Part shown: positions 1 to 9,389 of the stretch, one piece after another
How positions within the stretch are numbered: the first letter of the stretch is position 1
How the letters are laid out: each line of letters starts with the position of its first letter
Notes under the pieces: model-generated
Told to the model about the DNA's origin: nothing
The model's database searches: none
The model's input: the letters and a program-made list of their open reading frames with translations, nothing else
Translations under genes and position numbers: made by a program
NCBI RefSeq assembly: GCF_005938675.2
Contig: NZ_VCCH02000069.1
Location: 1-44,706, forward strand
Source of the DNA: Mycobacterium sp. KBS0706
GTDB lineage: Bacteria > Pseudomonadota > Alphaproteobacteria > DSM-16000 > Inquilinaceae
Reading direction: 5' to 3'
Length of the DNA: 44,706 nucleotides

Positions 1-1
1 C

Positions 2-1609
2 AGCCCGAAGGTGGTGCGGGGCGAGCCGATCTTTGGCATCGACACCCGGCTGCCAGGCATGCTGTACGCGGTGTTCGAGCGCTGCCCGGTGTTCGGCGGC
101 ACGCTGAGATCGGCCGATCTCGACGCTGCCCGCAGCCAGCCCGGCGTGCGCCAGGTGTTCACGGTCAAGGGCAACGGCCGGCCGGAAAGCCTGGTCGACG
201 GCGTCGCGGTGCTGGCGAGCAACTGGTGGCTGGCCAACCAGGCGCGGCAGGCGCTGAAGGTCGAATGGGACGATGGGCCGGGCGCGGCGCAGAGCACCGA
301 GGCCTACGACGCCCAGGCCAAGGCCCTGTTCGACGGCACGCCGCAGGCCGAGCTGTTCCGCGCCGGCGATGTCGCCGGCGCGCTGGCCGGCGCCGCGAAG
401 CGGATCACGGCGGATTACGCCTATCCGTATCTGTCGCACGCGCCGCTGGAGCCGCAGAACTGCACCGCGCTCTACCGCGGGGACGGCGCGCTGGAGCTGT
501 GGGCGCCATCCCAGATGCCGGAGCGCGGCCGCGGGCTCGTGGCCGAGGCGCTGGGGCTGAAGCCCGAGGCGATCACCATGCATATGCCGCGCATCGGCGG
601 CGGCTTCGGCCGGCGGCTGATGAACGACTATGTCGTGCAGGCGGCGGCGATCGCGCGCCAGGTGCCGGGCACGCCGGTCAAGCTGGTGTGGACCCGGACC
701 GAGGACATCCAGCACGACTTCTACCGCCCGGCCGGCTGGCACCGCTTCACCGCCGGCTTCGACGCGGCCGGCAAGCCGACTGTCTTCACCGGCCACTTCG
801 TCACTCTGACCCGGGGCGGCAAGCCGGTGTCGGGCGGCGAGTTCGACTTCCAGGAGCTGCCGGCGCTGCTGACGCCAAACCTGCTGTTCGCCCAGTCCGG
901 CATCGACAGCGTGGTGCCGACGGGGCCGATGCGGGCGCCGCGGTCGAATGGCCTGGCCTGGGCCTACCAGTCCTTCCTGGACGAGGTGGCGCTGGCGGCC
1001 GGCACCGACCTGCCGACGCTGCTGCTCGGGCTGCTCGGCGAGCCGCGGGCGCTGCCGGCACGGCAGGGGTCGCAGGTGCAGTTCCATACCGGCCGGGCCC
1101 GCGGCGTGATCGAGAAGGTGCTGGCGATGTCGAGCTGGCCGGTCAAGCCGGCGGCCGGCAGCGCCAAGGGCTTCGCCTTCTATTTCTGCCATCTCGGCTA
1201 TTTCGCCGAGGTGGTGGAGGCGGCGGTGGCGCAGGACGGCACTGTGCGGGTGCCCCGGGTCTGGGTGGCCGGCGACATCGGCAGCCAGATCGTCAACCCG
1301 TCGGGCGCCGGGAACCAGGTTCGCGGATCGGTGGTCGACGGGCTCGGCCAGGCGCTGGGCGGCCTGTCGATCAAGCTGACCGGCGGGCGGATCGAGCAGG
1401 AGAATTTCGACACCTACCCGCTGCCGCGGATCCCGGGCACGCCGGACATCGCGGTCGAGTTCGTGCGGAGCGACTTCCCGCCGACCGGCCTGGGCGAGCC
1501 GGCGCTGCCGCCGGTGATCCCGGCGCTGTGCAACGCCGTCTTCGCCGCCACCGGCAAGCGGGTGCGGAAACTGCCGATCGACACCGCCGGCTTCACGCGG
1601 GCGGCTTGA
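2..1609 (+). CDS. Molybdopterin-binding (large) subunit of a xanthine dehydrogenase / isoquinoline 1-oxidoreductase-type enzyme, 5'-truncated by the window
   Basis: This is the C-terminal 535 residues of a molybdenum hydroxylase beta/large subunit; family members are usually about 730-780 residues, so roughly 200 N-terminal residues lie left of base 1. The reading frame is open from base 2, and a GTG at 11 is internal to the family's conserved start of this domain (GEPIFGIDTRLPGMLYA). Visible family motifs are HAPLEPQN, the cofactor-loop motif RIGGGFGRR, GPMRAPRSNGLAW and, near the end, GLGEPALPP, which carries the glutamate that acts as base in this family. The enzyme hydroxylates N-heterocycles or oxidises aldehydes with an iron-sulfur partner (IorA type); that partner is not in the window, and the substrate cannot be told. 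It ends at a terminator shared with the convergent pnp operon. Confidence 0.9.
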   Translation, partial: SPKVVRGEPIFGIDTRLPGMLYAVFERCPVFGGTLRSADLDAARSQPGVRQVFTVKGNGRPESLVDGVAVLASNWWLANQARQALKVEWDDGPGAAQSTEAYDAQAKALFDGTPQAELFRAGDVAGALAGAAKRITADYAYPYLSHAPLEPQNCTALYRGDGALELWAPSQMPERGRGLVAEALGLKPEAITMHMPRIGGGFGRRLMNDYVVQAAAIARQVPGTPVKLVWTRTEDIQHDFYRPAGWHRFTAGFDAAGKPTVFTGHFVTLTRGGKPVSGGEFDFQELPALLTPNLLFAQSGIDSVVPTGPMRAPRSNGLAWAYQSFLDEVALAAGTDLPTLLLGLLGEPRALPARQGSQVQFHTGRARGVIEKVLAMSSWPVKPAAGSAKGFAFYFCHLGYFAEVVEAAVAQDGTVRVPRVWVAGDIGSQIVNPSGAGNQVRGSVVDGLGQALGGLSIKLTGGRIEQENFDTYPLPRIPGTPDIAVEFVRSDFPPTGLGEPALPPVIPALCNAVFAATGKRVRKLPIDTAGFTRAA

Positions 1610-1625
1610 CGGAGGACGGCAACAG

Positions 1626-1655
1626 AAAGGGGCAGCCCTTGCCGGCTGCCCCTTT
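1626..1655. terminator. Bidirectional rho-independent terminator between the molybdenum hydroxylase gene and pnp
   Basis: There is a perfect 12-bp stem, AAAGGGGCAGCC (1626-1637) and GGCTGCCCCTTT (1644-1655), with a 6-nt loop. Because the stem is flanked by A on one side and T on the other, it can end transcription from the left gene and from the minus-strand pnp operon, which converge here. The T run is only three long, so efficiency on either strand is inferred. Confidence 0.75.
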
Positions 1656-1664
1656 GCAATTATC

Positions 1665-1742
1665 TGTCATGCCCGGGCTTGACCCGGGCATCCAGAGACG
1701 GTCGACACCTCCTGGATTGCCGGGTCAAGCCCGGCAATGACA
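1665..1742. repeat. REP-like compound inverted repeat
   Basis: Two 31-nt arms (1665-1695 and 1712-1742) are near-perfect inverted copies of each other, differing at a few positions, around a 16-nt centre. Each arm is itself palindromic around CCGGGCTTGACCCGG. The layout matches the dispersed extragenic palindromes common in alphaproteobacteria. It lies just past the terminator in the gap between two converging genes, the usual place for such elements. Confidence 0.75.
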
Positions 1743-1762
1743 GGGAGAGTGTTCCGCCGATC

Positions 1763-3895
<2,133 letters not shown>

Positions 3896-3982
3896 CGCTT
3901 TTCCTTCATCGGACACCCCGTGCCTTCATGGGCCTATCGGGGTCGGGCCGCTCCACGCCGGGCCCGGGGGCGAAATACGACA

Positions 3983-4012
3983 AGCGCCGCCGGCACGGGT
4001 GCCGGCGGCGCT
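3983..4012 (-). promoter_or_regulatory. Perfect GC-rich hairpin in the rpsO-pnp gap (leader of pnp mRNA)
   Basis: A 14-bp perfect inverted repeat, AGCGCCGCCGGCAC (3983-3996) and GTGCCGGCGGCGCT (3999-4012), is separated by two bases. It lies about 90 bases before the pnp start codon on the transcribed strand and has no T run, so it is not a clear terminator. In Escherichia coli the same gap holds the rpsO terminator and an RNase III-cut stem through which PNPase controls its own mRNA. An equivalent role here is an inference from position and structure. Confidence 0.6.
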
Positions 4013-4043
4013 GATGTCACGAAACCAGAGTCTCTCTTCCCAT

Positions 4044-4116
4044 CGTCATCCCAGCGAAAGCTGGGATCTCGTCACATACGCACCGGCTCGGGATTCCCGC
4101 TGGCGCGGGAATGACG
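4044..4116. repeat. REP-like repeat between rpsO and pnp
   Basis: Two palindromic units face each other. The left unit, 4044-4070, has CGTCATCCCAGC, then GAAA, then GCTGGGAT; the right unit, 4090-4116, has GGATTCCCGC, then TGGC, then GCGGGAATGACG. The outer ends CGTCAT and ATGACG match as an inverted pair. This is the widely scattered CGTCATTCCCGC-type element of alphaproteobacteria, a different family from the repeat at 1665-1742. It is transcribed as part of the rpsO-pnp message. Confidence 0.7.
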
Positions 4117-4147
4117 ACATGGAAGTGAGGAGGGTGCATACGCTTGG

Positions 4148-4417
4148 TCAGCGGCGCAGGCCGAGGCGCTTGATGATCTCGTCATAGCGCGCGACGCTCT
4201 TGCGCTTGAGATAATCCAGCAGGCGGCGGCGGCGGCCGACCATGATCAGAAGACCCCGACGGCTGTGGAAGTCCTTCGAGTGGGTCTTCAGGTGTTCGGT
4301 CAGGTTGGCAATGCGCTCGGACAGGATCGCGACCTGCACCTCCGGCGAACCGGTGTCCCCGGCCTTCGGGGCGTAGGTGCCAATGACTTCCTGCTTGCGC
4401 TCCGGCGTAATCGACAT
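4148..4417 (-). CDS. rpsO: 30S ribosomal protein S15
   Basis: The 89-residue product has the exact family length and signature: GDTGSPEVQVA near the N-terminus, the LTEHLKTHSKDFHSRRGL helix region, and the VGRRRRLLDYLKRK segment that contacts 16S rRNA. S15 is a primary binder of the small-subunit central domain. It starts 14 bases after the truB stop, so it is co-transcribed with the upstream genes, and is followed by the hairpin-rich gap before pnp, the same arrangement as in most proteobacteria. Confidence 0.98.
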   Translation of the reverse strand: MSITPERKQEVIGTYAPKAGDTGSPEVQVAILSERIANLTEHLKTHSKDFHSRRGLLIMVGRRRRLLDYLKRKSVARYDEIIKRLGLRR

Positions 4418-4431
4418 CGTGGTCTCCTGAA

Positions 4432-5388
4432 TCAGAGGTTGAGGAGGCGCACCGGCCGGATCTCGCCGCCGTCGATACGGGCCAGGGCCACGGGAGCATC
4501 CCCGCAGGTGGCCAGAACGATGGCGTCCGGGTTGTCCGGATCGAGATCGAGGGCGGCGATCCGCTCCCGATCCGAGCGCCGCAGCAGCGCGACCGACTGG
4601 CCGTGCCGCATCCGATGCGCTTCAGCTTCCGTCAGGGCCACCGCCGGGATGTCGTCCAGCGGGGTCTCGACCGGAAGCAGAATGCCGTCGAGGGCCGATT
4701 GCTCGGCCCCCGGCTGCTTGGCTAGCGCGTCGATATGCTCCAAGGGGACCGCGTCGTCAAGGCCGAAGGGCCCGACTCGCGTGCGGCGCAATGCGACGAT
4801 GTGTCCCACCGTGCCAAGGGCGACGGCAATGTCGCGGGCCAGGCCGCGCATATAGGCGCCCTTGCCGGACTGCACGTCGAAGGTGGCGTGGTCGCGGTCG
4901 GGGATCTCGGCCAGGCGCAGGTCGTCTATCCGGATCAGCCGCGGCGCCAGCTGCACCGCCTCGCCGGCCCGGGCCAGGTCATAGGCGCGCTCGCCATCGA
5001 CCTTGATCGCGGAGAAGGCCGGCGGCACCTGGCTGATCTCGCCGATGAAGCGTGGCACCACCGCGGCGATGGCTTCCGGATCGGGCCGGACGTCGCTGGT
5101 CGCGGTGACCTGTCCCTCGGTGTCGTCGGTGTCGCGCGCCTCGCCCCAGCGGACGGTGAAGCGGTAGGTCTTCTCGCCGTCCATGGCATAGGGCACGGTC
5201 TTGGTCGCCTCGCCCAGCGCGATCGGCAGGATGCCGCTTGCCAAGGGGTCCAGCGTGCCGGCATGGCCAGCCTTCTCTGCATCGAAGATCCGGCGGATGC
5301 GGCCGACCACCTGGGTCGAAGTGACGCCGACCGGCTTGTCGACCACCACCCAGCCATGAACCGGGCGGCCGCGTTTTTTACGCGCCAT
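4432..5388 (-). CDS. truB: tRNA pseudouridine-55 synthase
   Basis: TruB converts U55 of the tRNA T-loop to pseudouridine. The 318-residue product opens with GWVVVDKPVGVTSTQVV and has the catalytic motif GHAGTLDPLASG, with Asp47 as the nucleophile. The SQVPPAFSAIKVDGERAYDL segment and the KGAYMRGLARDIA segment are also typical. The start codon overlaps the end of rbfA by 11 bases, which suggests translational coupling. The N-terminal MARKKRGRP is a basic extension. The C-terminal region is slightly longer than the core enzyme. Confidence 0.96.
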   Translation of the reverse strand: MARKKRGRPVHGWVVVDKPVGVTSTQVVGRIRRIFDAEKAGHAGTLDPLASGILPIALGEATKTVPYAMDGEKTYRFTVRWGEARDTDDTEGQVTATSDVRPDPEAIAAVVPRFIGEISQVPPAFSAIKVDGERAYDLARAGEAVQLAPRLIRIDDLRLAEIPDRDHATFDVQSGKGAYMRGLARDIAVALGTVGHIVALRRTRVGPFGLDDAVPLEHIDALAKQPGAEQSALDGILLPVETPLDDIPAVALTEAEAHRMRHGQSVALLRRSDRERIAALDLDPDNPDAIVLATCGDAPVALARIDGGEIRPVRLLNL

Positions 5389-5812
5389 CGGCGTCGTCCG
5401 CCTTGCCGTCCGACGGATCTTCCTCGTCGTCGGACAGGTCGCGGGCGATCACGTCCTGATGCAGCAGCGTGTTGATCTTCTGTGCATAGTCGAACGAGGT
5501 GTCGGCCTGGAAGCTGAGCTGGGGCGTGTGGCGCAGCCGGACGGCTTTCGCAACCTGGCCGCGCAGGAAGGATGCGGCCCGGCGCAGCGCCGGCAGCACG
5601 ACGTCCATCTTGTCGCCGTTCAGCGTGGTGACGAAGACGGTGGCGTGCTTCATGTCCGGGCTCGGCCGGACCTCGGACACGGTGATCGAGACGCCGGCGA
5701 GGTCGGGGTCGTGCAGCTCGCCGCGCAGCAGGATCGCGGCCAGGGAATGTCGCAGCTCCTCGCCGACGCGCAGCTGGCGTTGGCTCGGGCCGTTGGCAGT
5801 GGTGTGTCGCAT
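5378..5812 (-). CDS. rbfA: Ribosome-binding factor A
   Basis: RbfA is a 30S maturation and cold-shock factor with a KH-like fold. The 144-residue product shows the family pattern RQLRVGEELRHSLAAIL, then VSITVSEVRPSPDMKHATVFV, then LRHTPQLSFQADTSFDYAQKI, and an acidic C-terminal tail (DDEEDPSDGKADD). I start at the ATG at 5812, giving MRHTTANGPSQ; a further 19 in-frame codons upstream (MDPSPGPAQAG) run through a palindromic repeat and look non-coding. It lies between infB and truB in the standard order. Confidence 0.93.
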   Translation of the reverse strand: MRHTTANGPSQRQLRVGEELRHSLAAILLRGELHDPDLAGVSITVSEVRPSPDMKHATVFVTTLNGDKMDVVLPALRRAASFLRGQVAKAVRLRHTPQLSFQADTSFDYAQKINTLLHQDVIARDLSDDEEDPSDGKADDADGA

Positions 5813-5834
5813 GGGGTCGTTCTCAAAACGCCGC

Positions 5835-5903
5835 GGTCCGGCTTGGGCCGGACCGGGGGAAGGATCCATCCGCCGCCGATCAGGATAGTCCCGATCGGCG
5901 GCG
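5835..5903. repeat. Two inverted repeats in the infB-rbfA gap
   Basis: The 118-bp gap between infB and rbfA holds two stems. One is GGTCCGGC (5835-5842), loop TTGG, GCCGGACC (5847-5854). The other is CGCCGCCGATC (5871-5881), an 11-nt loop, GATCGGCGGCG (5893-5903). Neither is followed by a T run in the direction of transcription, so I read them as mRNA structure or small dispersed palindromes rather than terminators. Confidence 0.55.
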
Positions 5904-5930
5904 ATGGTGCAGGAAATCAGGAAGCCGGCC

Positions 5931-8636
5931 TTACAGCTGGCGGACTTCCTCGACCAGCTCGAAGCACTCGATCACGTCGCCGACCCGCATGTCGTCGTAA
6001 TTCTCGAAGGCCATGCCGCATTCGTAGCCCTCGCGGACCTCGCGGACTTCGTCCTTGAAGCGCTTCAGGGTCTTCAGCGTGCCTTCGTGCATGACGACGT
6101 TGTCGCGCAACAGGCGGACGCCGGCACCGCGCTTGACCACGCCGTTGGTGATCATGCAGCCGGCGACCTTGCCGACCTTGGTGATGTTGAAGACCTCGCG
6201 GATCTCGGCATTGCCGATGTAGTTCTCGCGCATCTTCGGCGCCAGCAGGCCGGTCAGGGCCGCCTTCACGTCGTCGATCACGTTGTAGATGATCGAGTAG
6301 TAGCGGATCTCGACACCGTCGCGCTTGGCCATCTCCCGCGCCTGCGGATTGGCGCGGACGTTGAAGCCGATCAGCATGGCGCCGGTCGAGGCGGCGAGGG
6401 TGACGTCGCTCTCGGTGATGGCGCCGACCGCGGAGTGCAGCACCCGCACCTTGACCTCGACATTGTCGCCCGCGGCCTTCTCCAGCGACCCGGCGATGGC
6501 TTCGACCGAACCCTGCACGTCACCCTTGATGATGACCGGCAGCTCCTTGGCCTCGCCCTCGCGGATCTTCTCGAACATCTGCTCGAGCGAGCCGCGCGCA
6601 GTGGCGACGTGAGAGGCCTCGCGGCGCTTGCGGGTGCGGAACTCGGTGATCTCGCGGGCCCGGCTTTCGCTGTCGACGACCACGAAGTCGTCGCCGGCGA
6701 GCGGCGTGCCGTTGAGGCCCAGGACCTCGACCGGCTGGGCCGGGCCTGCCGATTTCAAGTTCTGGCCGCGATCGTCGAGCAGGGCGCGCACGCGGCCCCA
6801 TTCGCCGCCGGTGACGAAGATGTCGCCGACCTTGACGGTGCCGCGCTGGACCAGGACGGTCGCGACCGAACCGCGGCCGCGCTCCAGCTTCGCCTCGATC
6901 ACCGAGCCTTCGGCCGGACGATCCGGGTTGGCCTTGAGGTCGAGCACCTCGGCCTGCAGCAGGATGGTCTCGACCAGCTTGTCGAGGCCGGCGCCGGTCT
7001 TGGCCGACACCGGGACGTCGAGCGTCTCGCCGCCCATCTCCTCGACCACGATCTCGTGCTGCAGCAGCTCGGTGCGCACGCGCTCCGGCTTGGCGTCAGG
7101 CAGGTCGATCTTGTTGATCGCGACGATGATCGGCACGCCCGCGGCACGGGCATGGCGGATCGCCTCGACCGTCTGCGGCATGACACCGTCATTCGCGGCC
7201 ACCACCAGCACGACGATGTCGGTGGTGTTGGCGCCGCGGGCCCGCATCTCGGTGAAGGCGGCGTGGCCCGGCGTGTCGATGAAGGTGACGCGCTGGCCGG
7301 ATGCGACCTGCACCTGATAGGCGCCGATGTGCTGAGTGATGCCGCCGGCCTCGCCGGACACCACGTTGGTGTGGCGCAGCGCGTCGAGCAACGAGGTCTT
7401 GCCGTGGTCGACATGGCCCATGATGGTGACGACCGGGGGCCGCGGCTGCAGGTTCTCTGCCGCGTCCTCGTCGCCACGCATGCCGATCTCGACGTCGGAT
7501 TCGGCCACGCGCTTCACCTTGTGGCCGAACTCCGCCACCACCAGCTCGGCGGTGTCGGCATCGATCGACTGGGTGATCGTCGCCATCACGCCCATGCGCA
7601 TCAGCGACTTGACCACGTCGCCGCCGCGCTCGGCCATGCGGTTGGCCAGCTCCTGCACGGTGATGACCTCGGGGACGACCACCTCGCGGGCGATCTTCTC
7701 CTGGTTCTGGCTCAGCTGGGCCAGACGCTCGCGCTCGCGGGCCCGGCGCATCGCCGCCAGGCTGCGGCCGCGGGTCTCGCCGTCGTCGCTGAGGGCCTGC
7801 ACCACGGTCATCTTGCCGGAACGGCGCTTCGGCTCGGACTTGCCGGGGCCGGGGGCGCGCCGCGGCGGGCTCGCAGGGGCGCCGCGGCCAGGCAGCGCGG
7901 CGCCACGGCCGGGCGCACCGCGACCGGGAGCGCCGCCGCCGCGACGGCGGCTGTCCTCTTCATCATCGGCCGTGGCCGGGACGCCGCGCAGACCGGCCGG
8001 CTCGGCCGGGGCCCGGGCCGCGGCGGCCTGGCCGGAGCGGTCGGCGACCGCCTTGCGGCGGGCGTCCTCGGCGGCACGCTCGGCGTCGCGGCGCTTCTGC
8101 TCTTCCTCGAGCAGGAAGCGCTCCTCGTCGATCTTGCGCTTGGCCTCGTTCTCGATGGCGTTGAGCTCGTCGAGCTCGCGCCGGCGCAGCGCCTCGGGAT
8201 CGAGCGGCATGGCCGGCTCCGGCGGCGCAGCCTCGACGACCTCGGTCTCCAGCAGCGCCTCGGGCTCGGCCGGTTCCGGCAGGAGCCGGCGGGCCTCCTC
8301 CTCGCGCAGGGCCCCCTGCAGGGCGCGCTGCCGCGCCTCGCGCTCGGCCTGCGAGAGAACCCGTCCGCCCAGCATGCCGCCGCCGCCACCACCGCGGGCG
8401 CTGCGGCCGGGCTGGCCTTCGGCCGCCCGCCGTGCCGCCGCGCCGCCATCGGCGAGAGCCGTGTTGGTGCCGCCGCGCTGGCGCTTGACCTCGACGGTCA
8501 CCGCCTTCGAACGGCCGTGGCTGAATTGCTGGCGCACCTGGCCCGATGAATCGGCCGGCTTCCCACCGAGGGTGAGCTTGGGCTTCGCACTACCCAGCGA
8601 CAGCGTCTTGCGATCCTGTTCCTTGCTATCCGTCAT
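5931..8636 (-). CDS. infB: Translation initiation factor IF-2
   Basis: IF-2 is the GTPase that brings fMet-tRNA to the 30S subunit. The 901-residue product starts with the alphaproteobacterial N-terminal element (KTLSLGSAKPKLTLGG, then QFSHGRSKAVTVEV). A charged, Gly/Arg/Pro-rich low-complexity linker follows to about residue 275, then the IF2 N2 domain and the G domain. G motifs are GHVDHGKT (407-414), DTPGH (454-458), NKID (508-511) and SAKTG (from 544). Domains II to IV follow to the end. The linker is where length varies most between species. The gene lies 21 bases downstream of the ylxR-like gene, in the same operon. Confidence 0.97.
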   Translation of the reverse strand: MTDSKEQDRKTLSLGSAKPKLTLGGKPADSSGQVRQQFSHGRSKAVTVEVKRQRGGTNTALADGGAAARRAAEGQPGRSARGGGGGGMLGGRVLSQAEREARQRALQGALREEEARRLLPEPAEPEALLETEVVEAAPPEPAMPLDPEALRRRELDELNAIENEAKRKIDEERFLLEEEQKRRDAERAAEDARRKAVADRSGQAAAARAPAEPAGLRGVPATADDEEDSRRRGGGAPGRGAPGRGAALPGRGAPASPPRRAPGPGKSEPKRRSGKMTVVQALSDDGETRGRSLAAMRRARERERLAQLSQNQEKIAREVVVPEVITVQELANRMAERGGDVVKSLMRMGVMATITQSIDADTAELVVAEFGHKVKRVAESDVEIGMRGDEDAAENLQPRPPVVTIMGHVDHGKTSLLDALRHTNVVSGEAGGITQHIGAYQVQVASGQRVTFIDTPGHAAFTEMRARGANTTDIVVLVVAANDGVMPQTVEAIRHARAAGVPIIVAINKIDLPDAKPERVRTELLQHEIVVEEMGGETLDVPVSAKTGAGLDKLVETILLQAEVLDLKANPDRPAEGSVIEAKLERGRGSVATVLVQRGTVKVGDIFVTGGEWGRVRALLDDRGQNLKSAGPAQPVEVLGLNGTPLAGDDFVVVDSESRAREITEFRTRKRREASHVATARGSLEQMFEKIREGEAKELPVIIKGDVQGSVEAIAGSLEKAAGDNVEVKVRVLHSAVGAITESDVTLAASTGAMLIGFNVRANPQAREMAKRDGVEIRYYSIIYNVIDDVKAALTGLLAPKMRENYIGNAEIREVFNITKVGKVAGCMITNGVVKRGAGVRLLRDNVVMHEGTLKTLKRFKDEVREVREGYECGMAFENYDDMRVGDVIECFELVEEVRQL

Positions 8637-8657
8637 ATCGTCCAGCGTGATCCGCCG

Positions 8658-9389
8658 CTATCCCTGTACAGAGAAGGCCGGCGCGGCATCGGATGCCTCG
8701 TCGACCACACCACGTCCAGCCGGTCCGACCCGGTCGGCTCGACCACGAATTCCGTCCAGCCGCGCCGCTTCCGCGACCAGCCGCTCCGCCAATCCACCGC
8801 GGGTCACCGCAGCGTGTACCATCCGGTCCCGGGCAAAGGCCATCCCGAGCGCGTCGGCGGAGAAGATCTCTACAAGCGCCGGCACCGGCCGGACCGCGGC
8901 GGCCAGGGCCGCCAGCTTGGCTCGCCCGTCCGCCGCGCCGTCCGATGCTGCGAGCAGCACCCCGACGCGGCCCTCGGCCAGCAACGCATGCACTTTCTCA
9001 TATCCGGCCACCGCCTGTCCCGCCCGGCGTGCCATCCCGATAAGATCGATGCAGCTCCTGTGCAAGAGCGCTTCGACCCGATCGACCAGATCGTCGGGCG
9101 CGCGGACCGTCCGGCGCGCCGCCTTGGCGAACAGACCCTTGGCCTGGGCCCGAAGCAGGGCCTCGCGCTCGGCGGACACCCACAGGCCACGGCCCGGCAG
9201 CCGTTCCGCCAGATCGGGCACGACCTGACCGTCAGGGCCGACGACGAAGCGAATCAGCTCCGCCTTCGGCCGCACGGCTCCGGTCGCGATGCAGCGCCGC
9301 TCGGGCCCTTCGGCCTCGGGCAGGTCCGCGTCCTCGGGGAAAATGGCGGTCGGGTCGCTCAGGCCTTCTTCTCCTCGTCCTCGAACCAA
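8658..9389 (-). CDS. YlxR (DUF448) / L7Ae-like two-domain RNA-binding protein
   Basis: The product joins a YlxR domain (about residues 28-105, with the RCIATGAVRPKAELIRFV core and LPGRGLWV) to an L7Ae-like domain (from CIDLIGMARRAGQAVAGYEKV). This fusion is standard between nusA and infB in alphaproteobacteria and is thought to bind RNA; its exact role is not settled. The start is uncertain: the longest reading begins at a TTG at 9389 that overlaps nusA by 31 bases and has no ribosome site. A CTG at 9362 sits in a CTGA overlap with the nusA stop just after AAGAAGG, which is better placed but non-standard. No ATG or GTG is available before the conserved core. Confidence 0.85.
   Translation of the reverse strand: MVRGRGEEGLSDPTAIFPEDADLPEAEGPERRCIATGAVRPKAELIRFVVGPDGQVVPDLAERLPGRGLWVSAEREALLRAQAKGLFAKAARRTVRAPDDLVDRVEALLHRSCIDLIGMARRAGQAVAGYEKVHALLAEGRVGVLLAASDGAADGRAKLAALAAAVRPVPALVEIFSADALGMAFARDRMVHAAVTRGGLAERLVAEAARLDGIRGRADRVGPAGRGVVDEASDAAPAFSVQG

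Noticed and set aside
5871..5903. Terminator between infB and rbfA
   Set aside because: The stem is strong but no T run follows on the transcribed strand, and the downstream genes belong to the same operon.
5904..8549. Long plus-strand open frame opposite infB
   Set aside because: Shadow of IF-2, which is unmistakable on the other strand; similar shadows lie opposite nusA, lnt and the RTX gene.
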